From Geothrix sp. 21YS21S-2 (GTDB lineage Bacteria > Acidobacteriota > Holophagae > Holophagales > Holophagaceae), in contig NZ_CP132910.1 in the NCBI RefSeq assembly GCF_030846775.1, positions 2,948,001 to 3,012,000 on the forward strand: DNA of 64,000 bases. Reading direction: 5' to 3'. Both the position numbers and the translations under genes were made by a program. The stretch's first letter is position 1. The number at the start of each line of letters is the position of its first letter. This document shows, piece by piece, positions 57,304-64,000 of this stretch. The notes under the pieces are model-generated. The model did no database searches and had not been told where the DNA came from. It was given only the letters and a program-made list of their open reading frames with translations.

Positions 57304-57936
57304 ATGTTGTCCATAATCAAGGTCATCCTTGGGACTCTTCACCAGCGGTTCCTGGATGCCGCCCAGGCCGGGAAGCTGCTTCTCCTGATCAGGAAAGGTC
57401 ACGTGGTATGGGGCCGTCATTCCTATGGAACACCTGTGGTCCACACCTGGCCGAACGGATCCCAGCTACGAGTGGGGAATTATTCCTCCATTGCGGACGA
57501 GGTCCATGTTCTTCTGGGCGGCAACCACCCCACCACCTGGGTTTCCACCTATCCATTGCGCATCAGACTGGGCCTGCCCGGTGCCTGGGAGGATGGCATG
57601 CCGTCCTCCAAGGGGGATGTGGTCATTGGCTCCGACGTCTGGATAGGTCATGGCGTGACGCTCCTTTCGGGAGTCACGGTCGGCAACGGCGCGATTGTCA
57701 CGGCCAGGAGTCTGATCACCCGAGATGTTCCTCCCTATGCGATCGTCGGCGGCGCACCCGGCCGGATCCTGAAGATGCGCTTCCCGGACGAGGTCATCGC
57801 CAGGTTGGAGGACCTCCGCTGGTGGGACTGGCCGGAAGAGCGGATCCGTGAAGCGGTCCCCCTCCTCTCGAGCGAGGATGTGGCCGCCTTCCTGGACGCC
57901 AACGCCCCCGTCGCCAAGTCAAGGGAGAACGAGTGA
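57304..57936 (+). CDS. CatB-type hexapeptide-repeat acyltransferase
   Basis: The 210-residue protein has the left-handed beta-helix pattern of xenobiotic or CatB-like acetyltransferases: GNYSSIADEVHVLLGGNHPTTWVSTYP, then DVVIGSDVWIGHGVTLLSGVTVGNGAIVTARSLITRDVPPYAIVGGAPGRILKMRF. The catalytic His is in GGNHPTTW. In a polysaccharide cluster it most likely O-acetylates a sugar of the repeat. ATG 57304 is preferred over the TTG one codon earlier. Its stop overlaps the next GTG start. Confidence 0.88.
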   Translation: MLSIIKVILGTLHQRFLDAAQAGKLLLLIRKGHVVWGRHSYGTPVVHTWPNGSQLRVGNYSSIADEVHVLLGGNHPTTWVSTYPLRIRLGLPGAWEDGMPSSKGDVVIGSDVWIGHGVTLLSGVTVGNGAIVTARSLITRDVPPYAIVGGAPGRILKMRFPDEVIARLEDLRWWDWPEERIREAVPLLSSEDVAAFLDANAPVAKSRENE

Positions 57937-58802
57937 AGGTCGGCATTGTCGTTCTGAACTACAAGAACTACCCGATGACCATCAGGTGCCTCGACTCCCT
58001 GAAGGCCCTGGCCCACGCGAACTGGGAGGCCGTGGTAGTGGACAATGCGTCCGGAGACGGGAGCGTTGAGTTCATCCGGGCCGCCCACCCTTGGGTCACG
58101 GTCCTCGAATCGGGGGGGAACCTCGGCTTCGCCAAAGGGAACGAGGTTGGCTACCTCCATTTCAAGGCACGGAAGGTCACCTACCTGTGGGTTCTGAACA
58201 ACGATGCCGAGGTGGATCCCCAGGCCCTGGACCTGATGCTGGAACGCATCACCTCCGACCCCCAGATCGGGGCCGTTGGCTGCAAAATCCTGGACGGGGA
58301 CCAGCCCGGACGGGTGCTTACGTATGGGGGAGGCCGGTTTTCCCATTTCGTTGGCCGTTCCTGGCACGTCACGCATCCCTGCGCGGCGGAATCCCTGGAT
58401 TTCCTTACGGGCGCATCGCTCCTCATCCCCATGGCAGTGATCGAAGAAATCGGTTTCATCGACGATGGCTATTTCCTTTATTTCGAGGATGCGGACTTTT
58501 GCGCGGAATTGAAGCGGCGGAACTTCCGTCTGGCGGTAGCGCGGGAGGCCGTGGTCTATCACCATGAGAGCGCGACCATCGGCAGACGGTCCCTCCGGCA
58601 GCACTACTACCTCAACCGGTCCTTCGCCCGGTTTTGCTACAGGCGCGCCCCCTTCCCGCTCCTGCCGCTTGTGGTGGGGACCTCCCTCCGGGTCGTCAAG
58701 CGGGCCCTGGTCGGCGATTGGGCCGAGATCCGGGTGATCCTGAGGGGCATCCGGGATGGATGGCGGCTCCGGAAGGAGAAGCTGGCGGAATGGACCCCCT
58801 AG
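57933..58802 (+). CDS. Family 2 glycosyltransferase (rhamnosyltransferase-like)
   Basis: The 289-residue protein starts at a GTG overlapping the acetyltransferase stop (GTGA). It shows VGIVVLNYKNYPMTIRCLDSL, VVDNASGDGSVEF, GNLGFAKGNEVG, WVLNNDAEVDPQAL with the metal-binding Asp pair, and LTGASLLIPMAVIEEIGFIDDGYFLYFEDADFC, a set common to WbbL-type rhamnosyl and related GT2 enzymes. A C-terminal amphipathic region may bind the membrane. Acceptor and donor are unknown. Confidence 0.87.
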   Translation: MKVGIVVLNYKNYPMTIRCLDSLKALAHANWEAVVVDNASGDGSVEFIRAAHPWVTVLESGGNLGFAKGNEVGYLHFKARKVTYLWVLNNDAEVDPQALDLMLERITSDPQIGAVGCKILDGDQPGRVLTYGGGRFSHFVGRSWHVTHPCAAESLDFLTGASLLIPMAVIEEIGFIDDGYFLYFEDADFCAELKRRNFRLAVAREAVVYHHESATIGRRSLRQHYYLNRSFARFCYRRAPFPLLPLVVGTSLRVVKRALVGDWAEIRVILRGIRDGWRLRKEKLAEWTP

Positions 58803-58882
58803 AGGAGGATCCGTCCTCGATCTCGAATAGTTCTTTACACGTTCCACCGGAAGTCAATACTTCCCGTACAAGGAAGGAACCC

Positions 58883-60331
58883 ATGGGTTTGACGCGGAAG
58901 ACGTTCTCGTCTTGTACGATCACATTTGAAGTCTTACTGGCATTGGCGGGACTCTATTCCATCTCCTGCACCCACGAAGGCGGCTCCCGACCGGCCATGC
59001 CCATCCGCCTGGTTCCGGAGATCTCAGAATCGGTGGCTTCCTATGCCCTTGTGGAGGCATCGTTGGGCATGCCCATGGCGATCTCCCTTCCCGACCTCCA
59101 CCTCCCGGAGGGGTATACGGATGCCGAAATTCTTGGGCACGGCAGCACCATCCAGTTGAACGATCTCGCGGGCCAGGAGGCTTTCACCATCAGGATCTGG
59201 GGCGAGTCCGGAGCGGAGCGTCTCCTGTCCGTCTCCACGCACCCGCCCGATTTCCCGGGTTTCACCAGGTCCACTTCGGGGCCGGTAGCCCCGGGCCAAA
59301 TTTATACGACGACCTTCGATTCGAGTGTCAGAGTCAACCCGCCTGGATATAATCTCATTCTCTCTGAGACAGGCGATCCGGTATATTTTCATCGTTTAAT
59401 TGGCTATCCTTTCAATTTCCAAAAATTCAGTTATGCCAATGGCGTCCAGCGGTATGCCTTCGCCCAGACCATCACGGATGACCTTGTCCTCCTCGATGCA
59501 AATTTCAGGGAGTTGCGCAGGCATAAGGGGCTGCAGAATACTTGGCACGGAACCGTTCCCGCCGATGTTCATGATTTCATATTCTATGCCGACGACCACT
59601 ATGTTTTGGCGTCGACGAGCGAGCGAATAATGGACTTGACCGCATTCGGGGGGAAGAGCGACAGCCATGTCAAAGGCACCATCATCCAGGAGATCCAGGA
59701 TGGACAAGTGCTCTGGGAGTGGGATTCTACTGATTATCCGCAATTCTTTAGCACCAGCACGGATTCAAATGACTATACCAATACAAACCCCGCCTCCAAG
59801 CCTGCGGCCGACTATATGCATTTCAATTCGATGGCCCTTGACCCTAAAGACAACGGCTACATCCTCTCCTTCCGTCATCAGGACGCGATAATCAAGATTC
59901 TCCCCTTCGCGCCCAGGGACTCCCATTCCCTGATCCAGATCAAATGGGTGCTTGGCGGTGGCGGGAACATGTTCACGAAATCCTCCCCTTGGAATTTTTT
60001 CCACCAGCACATGGCGCGGATCGTTTCCCGATCGGGCCAATCCCTCGCCCTTTCCCTCTTCGACAACAACAATGGACATTATGATTTGAGCCACAGCAGC
60101 GGCAAGGTTCTTAGTCTTGACGAGGACCGGATGACGGCTGACCTGATCGACCAGTACCCCGGCAGCGCGAACACGGTCGCCATGGGTTCCTTCCAGTATT
60201 TCGGCCCCGGGGAATGTTTCTTCGGCTGGGGCACGACTCCCAGGATTACTGAAATCTCCGGCGGCCAGACCACCTTCTCCCTGGAGTTCGCCAAGGGAAT
60301 CGCGTGCTATCGAGCCTTTAAGATTCGGTAG
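58883..60331 (+). CDS. Arylsulfotransferase (ASST)-like protein
   Basis: The 482-residue protein resembles the ASST family of bacterial arylsulfate sulfotransferases, six-bladed propellers with a catalytic histidine. Conserved pieces are WHGTVPADVHDFIFYADDHYVLAS (about 221-244), DYMHFNSMALDPKDNGYILSFRHQDAI (His313, Arg331, His332) and FHQHMARIV (His376). Residues 1-29 form an N-terminal export signal ending in SISC, a weak lipobox, so it may be a lipoprotein. Family members move sulfate between phenolic compounds in the periplasm. Its place among polysaccharide genes raises the possibility of a modified surface glycan. ATG 58883 has AAGGA upstream. Confidence 0.78.
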   Translation: MGLTRKTFSSCTITFEVLLALAGLYSISCTHEGGSRPAMPIRLVPEISESVASYALVEASLGMPMAISLPDLHLPEGYTDAEILGHGSTIQLNDLAGQEAFTIRIWGESGAERLLSVSTHPPDFPGFTRSTSGPVAPGQIYTTTFDSSVRVNPPGYNLILSETGDPVYFHRLIGYPFNFQKFSYANGVQRYAFAQTITDDLVLLDANFRELRRHKGLQNTWHGTVPADVHDFIFYADDHYVLASTSERIMDLTAFGGKSDSHVKGTIIQEIQDGQVLWEWDSTDYPQFFSTSTDSNDYTNTNPASKPAADYMHFNSMALDPKDNGYILSFRHQDAIIKILPFAPRDSHSLIQIKWVLGGGGNMFTKSSPWNFFHQHMARIVSRSGQSLALSLFDNNNGHYDLSHSSGKVLSLDEDRMTADLIDQYPGSANTVAMGSFQYFGPGECFFGWGTTPRITEISGGQTTFSLEFAKGIACYRAFKIR

Positions 60332-60361
60332 GGCCTCAGGGCCCCCGGTATCCTGAACCAT

Positions 60362-61447
60362 TCAGGCCTTTGGAGGGCCATCCGGAACCACCCGGGTAAC
60401 CGCCCCGGTCGCAAGGGAACGCTTGAGCGCCTCGCCTTGGCGCCACAGTTTGAGCAATCGCACTAACCCGCAGACCCGGAAGTAGACCCGGGCGAGGGGC
60501 GGCCAGAGGCACATGACCGGTTTCAGGTAGAGGGTATAGGACCATTCGCCTGCGAATTCATCTTCCAGGATCTTCTTGCAGTCGGCTTCCGCCTTGAAGT
60601 CGCTCCCCGTACCGGTCCGGATTTCCACCAGGAAATTCTGGTAGAAAAAGAGATGCATATTGGTCCTCACCCAGTGCGTCAACACTGGGTAGTCGACGAA
60701 ATACCGATTCCAGATCCTCCAGAAATGGGTGACGAAGACGGTGGAGAAACCGTATCCACCCGTGTTCCCTACCTCGGCTCCGATGATCATCTTGCCAATG
60801 ACGCCGAACCGGTCTGCCCTCAAGATCTGGGGGAAGACCCACCCCAACTGCTGTATGCGTGAACCACGGCACTCCTCGAAGCCCTGGCGGGCAGTCCGGA
60901 GGGCCTCCTTGGGGAAGATCATGCAGGAGATGAAGGTGAGGTGGTGGTTCACATATTTGACGAAGGCCTCCCGGTCGAGAAGGAAGGTTGAGCCATGGCT
61001 TACGAATTGCTCATGCCTCGGGCGGCATTCTAGGAATACCGCACCCAGGGGTGAGGAGGATGACAGGAGGTCGAGGATCCTGGCGAGCCCCCCGGGCATG
61101 ATCCAGTCGTCGTCTCCCAGGAGCATCCAGTAGTGGGTATCGCCCATGGTCTCCAGGATCTTCATGAAATTGCCGTCCGCGCCCAGGTTCTCGGCATGCC
61201 GCATGTAAACCACCTCGATTCCACGCTGGCAGTACTCCGCCACCACGCCCTCCGTCCCGTCGGGTGACGCGTTGTCACCGACGAGGATTCGGACCAGGGG
61301 CGCCATTGCCGGCGTCACCTGATCGAAAATGTGGTCCAAACATCTTTTGAGGAAACCTGCTCGGTTGTAGGTCGGGATTCCGATGGTGAGCAAGGGGACC
61401 TGGGGCACCTGGGCAGGGGGCTCCTGGAATTTTATTGAATCACTCAT
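60362..61447 (-). CDS. Family 2 glycosyltransferase
   Basis: The 361-residue protein from ATG 61447 (GAGG 5 bp upstream; an earlier GTG exists) shows LTIGIPTYNRAGFLKRCLDHIF, ILVGDNASPDGTEGVVAEY, ENLGADGNFMKIL and YWMLLGDDDWIMPGGL, with the DDD metal-binding triad. The C-terminal third contains a long aromatic-rich region that may hold one membrane-associated helix. It is downstream of the flippase on the same strand. Sugar specificity is unknown. It converges with the arylsulfotransferase gene 30 bp away. Confidence 0.86.
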   Translation of the reverse strand: MSDSIKFQEPPAQVPQVPLLTIGIPTYNRAGFLKRCLDHIFDQVTPAMAPLVRILVGDNASPDGTEGVVAEYCQRGIEVVYMRHAENLGADGNFMKILETMGDTHYWMLLGDDDWIMPGGLARILDLLSSSSPLGAVFLECRPRHEQFVSHGSTFLLDREAFVKYVNHHLTFISCMIFPKEALRTARQGFEECRGSRIQQLGWVFPQILRADRFGVIGKMIIGAEVGNTGGYGFSTVFVTHFWRIWNRYFVDYPVLTHWVRTNMHLFFYQNFLVEIRTGTGSDFKAEADCKKILEDEFAGEWSYTLYLKPVMCLWPPLARVYFRVCGLVRLLKLWRQGEALKRSLATGAVTRVVPDGPPKA

Positions 61448-61527
61448 CGAATCCTCTTCCACTCAGGCCCCAGGGGGGCACATGCAATGTTGAACTCACT
61501 TTCATCAAGGCAAGATCCCGGCAAGGC

Positions 61528-62859
61528 CTAGGCCTGGTTCAGGCGGCGCCAACGGTGGAACACCCAGCCACCCCCGGTTAACCCGACCAGGATGGTCATG
61601 GCGCAGTACCACCAGGCCAGAACGAAGGGTTCCTGATGCCGGAGCAGCGTGCAGCCGATGGCAATGGAAGCCGCCATAAGCAGGGAGGGGATGAGGAACG
61701 GTTCCACCCGGAAGGACCGCAGGTAGGTGGCCATGGCGTTGGTCCACTGGTTCAGGCAAATGGCAATGCACAAAGGCAAAAGCACCGATCCGGAAGGGAC
61801 CCGGGTTCCATAACCCACGCGGCCAGCGAAATGGAAGATCAGAACGAGGCAACCGCAGCCGAGAATGGCCAGCGTGGTAGTCACGGTCCCGACCTTGCGG
61901 AAGTCCGAGTCCAGGAACGTCCAATCGCGCCGGGCCGCGCCTTGGGCCCAAGGGGCCTGCCGGACCTGGAGCCACGCACCCGCGATCGCCCCGACCCCCG
62001 TCGTCGCCTGGACAGCCATGCCGAACCGGCCGGCCGCCACCGCGCCGTTGAACGCGAACACTGTTGGGGTGAGGAGCTGGAAGATGGCGTAGCCGGCCAT
62101 CCAGCTAACGGCAATCCGCCACTGGAAGGGCAGCAGGTCCTTGGCCCAATCGATCCGCGCCCCCACGGGGCTGTGAAGGGCGTTAACCATGCGGGGGCCA
62201 CACTTGAGGTAGAGCAGGCTGGCGTTGACCACCACCCCGGAGCCGACCATGACCGAGGCGGACCAGAGCCCCGCCCCCAGCTTCAGGGCCAGGGAGAACG
62301 AGACGATGGCAACCGTGGACTGGAACAGACGCGTCAGCGCCAATTCCCGCACGGCCCCCATGCCCTCGGCCATGGCGTTCATCCCCACCATGAACACGGA
62401 TGCGGCGGTGGCAAGGCCCAGACCGATCCACGGCCCCAGCCAGACCACGCCGGTGTCCGCAGGGTGGGTGCGGCTGAAGAAGACCACGCCGAAGGGGACG
62501 ATGATGAAGACCACCGCGAGCCCCGCGATCCCATACCACTTCATGGCTAGGCGCATCAGCGACCCCAGACGCTGGATGTGGAAATCCTCCCCGCGCCAGA
62601 ATTCGCCACTCCAGGCTAGTAGGGCCACTTCGTGCCCGGCCGTCGTCAGGATCACGGTGGACATGCCCATTTCCATCAGGATCTGGAGCGCAATGAGGCT
62701 CTGGAAGGCGTAATGGAACCCCTGCTGTGCCGGACTGAGATTGGCAACCACCATGGCCATGGCGACCAGCCACCCCCCCGCGGCCACAAACCGGGCAGAC
62801 ATGGCCAGCAAGGCCGTACCGTGGCCCGCCGTCAGCCTTCCCACTCGCTGTATCGTCAT
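61528..62859 (-). CDS. Wzx-like polysaccharide flippase
   Basis: The 443-residue protein has about twelve hydrophobic segments spaced along its length (for example GIAGLAVVFIIVPFGVVFF, TTTLAILGCGCLVLIFHFAG, LAWWYCAMTILVGLTGGGW) and few charged residues within them, the topology of MOP-superfamily oligosaccharide flippases. It would move lipid-linked repeats to the periplasm. It precedes the GT2 gene and follows the epimerase gene on the same strand. ATG 62859 has GGGGAG 7 bp upstream; a TTG five codons earlier is possible. Sequence signatures are weak, so context carries much of the call. Confidence 0.75.
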   Translation of the reverse strand: MTIQRVGRLTAGHGTALLAMSARFVAAGGWLVAMAMVVANLSPAQQGFHYAFQSLIALQILMEMGMSTVILTTAGHEVALLAWSGEFWRGEDFHIQRLGSLMRLAMKWYGIAGLAVVFIIVPFGVVFFSRTHPADTGVVWLGPWIGLGLATAASVFMVGMNAMAEGMGAVRELALTRLFQSTVAIVSFSLALKLGAGLWSASVMVGSGVVVNASLLYLKCGPRMVNALHSPVGARIDWAKDLLPFQWRIAVSWMAGYAIFQLLTPTVFAFNGAVAAGRFGMAVQATTGVGAIAGAWLQVRQAPWAQGAARRDWTFLDSDFRKVGTVTTTLAILGCGCLVLIFHFAGRVGYGTRVPSGSVLLPLCIAICLNQWTNAMATYLRSFRVEPFLIPSLLMAASIAIGCTLLRHQEPFVLAWWYCAMTILVGLTGGGWVFHRWRRLNQA

Positions 62860-62917
62860 CCGGAAGCTCCCCAATGGCAGTATGAAGGCGCCCCCATACC
62901 CTTTTCGTCCAAACGTA

Positions 62918-64000
62918 TCATGTGGCCTGATTCGAAGGATTTAAAAAGGAATTCACAGTCCGCGTGAAGCCATCCACCAGGCCTGTCGTGGGGTTCCAGC
63001 CTAGTGCCCGCAGTTTCCTGATATCCGGAGAGTTGCGGACGATCGGACTTTCGAGATAGCCATGGGAGTGCGGTTGGACCGATACAACAACTCGCTTTTG
63101 GGGTTCAGGGAAAACCCGGACCAAGAGGGCCGCGAGGTCCCGAATGCTGATCTCAGTGTCGGGGTTGCCCACATTGTATGCGGCCCCGGTCGATCCTTTC
63201 AGGAGTACCGTGAAGAAGCCCACCGTGGCATCCGCCAAGTAGCAGAACGGACGAACGGCCAAACCTTCACTCTTCAGCACAAGGTCCTGACCCAGGACGA
63301 TGTTGGAGACGAAATCCGCGAAGACCCGCCCATCGTCCAAGGCCATACCCGGCCCATAGGTATGGAATGGCCTTGCGATCCGGGCGGGGATGCCGAACTG
63401 GTGGGCATAGGCCACACAAAGGGCTTCGCCGGCCCGTTTGCCTTCTCCATAGCAGGCCCGAACGTTCGTGGGGTCCAGATACCCGTAGGCATCCTCGAGG
63501 ATGGGGATCCTGGCGGGGTCCACCTGACCATAAACTTCCCCGGAACTGAAGTAGAGGAAGCCTTCGGTTCTGTCCTCCCTGGCACGCAGCAGCGCGCGGC
63601 GGGTTCCCAGGAGGTTCGCCTCCAGGGTGCCCACCGGGTCACTGCCAAAGAACTTCGGACTGGCTTGGCTGGCGGCATGGATGATGAAATCCATGCGTCC
63701 TTCCAAATTCCAGGGTTCGATGACGTCCTGGCACACCAAGTCCAGGTCGCTCCGTCCGGCGTGATGCCGGAAACGCTCCTGGGCTTTCTTCAGGTTGCGA
63801 ACCAGGCCCACCACACGGACCTTCGCCAGGGTGCGGGTCTCATTAAGCCGCAGAAGCGTTTCCACCAGGTAGGCAGGCAGGAAGCCTCCAGCCCCCGTGA
63901 CAAGGACCGTCTTGCCTGCGAACTGCTCCCAGGGCAGGGAGTTAGCCAGGATCCGGTCCAGGTCCCCCTCCAGGATGGGGTGGCGTGAACCCCGGTTCGG
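62918..64000 (-). CDS. NAD-dependent sugar-nucleotide epimerase/dehydratase (5' end cut)
   Basis: The frame is open from 62918 to the right edge, so the start lies outside; 360 residues are visible. The partial N-terminus reads HPILEGDLDRILANSLPWEQFAGK before the NAD loop TVLVTGAGGFLPAYLVETLLRLNE, an extension seen in some dTDP-glucose-4,6-dehydratase-like proteins. Active-site elements are FSSGEVYGQ and the YGEGKRAGE tyrosine-lysine pair. RPFHTYGPGM and RPFCYLADATVGF follow. It probably makes or modifies a nucleotide sugar for the locus and leads an operon with the flippase and GT2 genes. Confidence 0.85.
   Translation of the reverse strand, partial: PNRGSRHPILEGDLDRILANSLPWEQFAGKTVLVTGAGGFLPAYLVETLLRLNETRTLAKVRVVGLVRNLKKAQERFRHHAGRSDLDLVCQDVIEPWNLEGRMDFIIHAASQASPKFFGSDPVGTLEANLLGTRRALLRAREDRTEGFLYFSSGEVYGQVDPARIPILEDAYGYLDPTNVRACYGEGKRAGEALCVAYAHQFGIPARIARPFHTYGPGMALDDGRVFADFVSNIVLGQDLVLKSEGLAVRPFCYLADATVGFFTVLLKGSTGAAYNVGNPDTEISIRDLAALLVRVFPEPQKRVVVSVQPHSHGYLESPIVRNSPDIRKLRALGWNPTTGLVDGFTRTVNSFLNPSNQAT

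Overview
This is a GC-rich (roughly two-thirds G+C by eye), densely packed chromosomal segment of a diderm (Gram-negative-type) bacterium. Outer-membrane biogenesis genes (BamA, Skp/OmpH, a small beta-barrel), a heptose-1-phosphate adenylyltransferase and an ArnA-type formyltransferase all point to an LPS-bearing envelope. Gene style (many signal peptides ending in AQ, DUF4097 and M16 genes, SLBB exporter) suggests an acidobacterium of the Holophaga/Geothrix type. That assignment is inference from memory, not a database result.

Region 1 (1-16.9 kb) is mixed housekeeping. It holds a Fic-family gene cut by the left edge, an outer-membrane barrel plus metallo-beta-lactamase phosphodiesterase operon, a TPR protein, purC, a DUF4097/M16/M16 operon whose two peptidase homologues both lack the zinc motif, dut, the bamA-ompH pair, clpC, purA and a secreted protein of unknown function.

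Region 2 (16.9-34.8 kb, all on the minus strand) is one long ribosomal block. In transcription order it reads rpsL, rpsG, fusA, rpsJ, rplC, rplD, rplW, rplB, rpsS, rplV, rpsC, rplP, rpmC, rpsQ, rplN, rplX, rplE, rpsN, rpsH, rplF, rplR, rpsE, rpmD, rplO, secY, adk, infA, rpmJ, rpsM, rpsK, rpsD, rpoA, rplQ. It ends in an intrinsic terminator. tuf is missing between fusA and rpsJ, and map is missing between adk and infA. There is a terminator-like hairpin between rpsG and fusA and a 179-bp hairpin-bearing gap between rplX and rplE.

Region 3 (34.8-39.4 kb) holds an FmdB-type zinc ribbon, hldE/rfaE2-type adenylyltransferase, an AbiEii-like nucleotidyltransferase with a small non-canonical partner, a transglutaminase/TPR protein, an ArnA-N-type formyltransferase, a small secreted protein and a truncated XRE-type HTH remnant.

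Region 4 (39.4-64 kb) is a surface-polysaccharide locus of Wzx/Wzy character mixed with housekeeping genes. It carries two GDP-mannose 4,6-dehydratases (one with GDP-fucose synthase), an SLBB export protein, a UDP-glucose-4-epimerase-like protein, a priming sugar-phosphate transferase, several GT2 and one GT9 glycosyltransferase, a candidate EpsG/Wzy polymerase, a Wzx-like flippase, a CatB-type acetyltransferase and an arylsulfotransferase-like protein. pyrC, a lysine-less biotinyl/lipoyl-like protein and pnp lie among them. The clearest regulatory RNA is a well-matched S-adenosylhomocysteine (SAH) riboswitch at 41740-41812, directly upstream of a PfkB-family kinase. This suggests the kinase belongs to adenosine/SAH salvage rather than to sugar metabolism.
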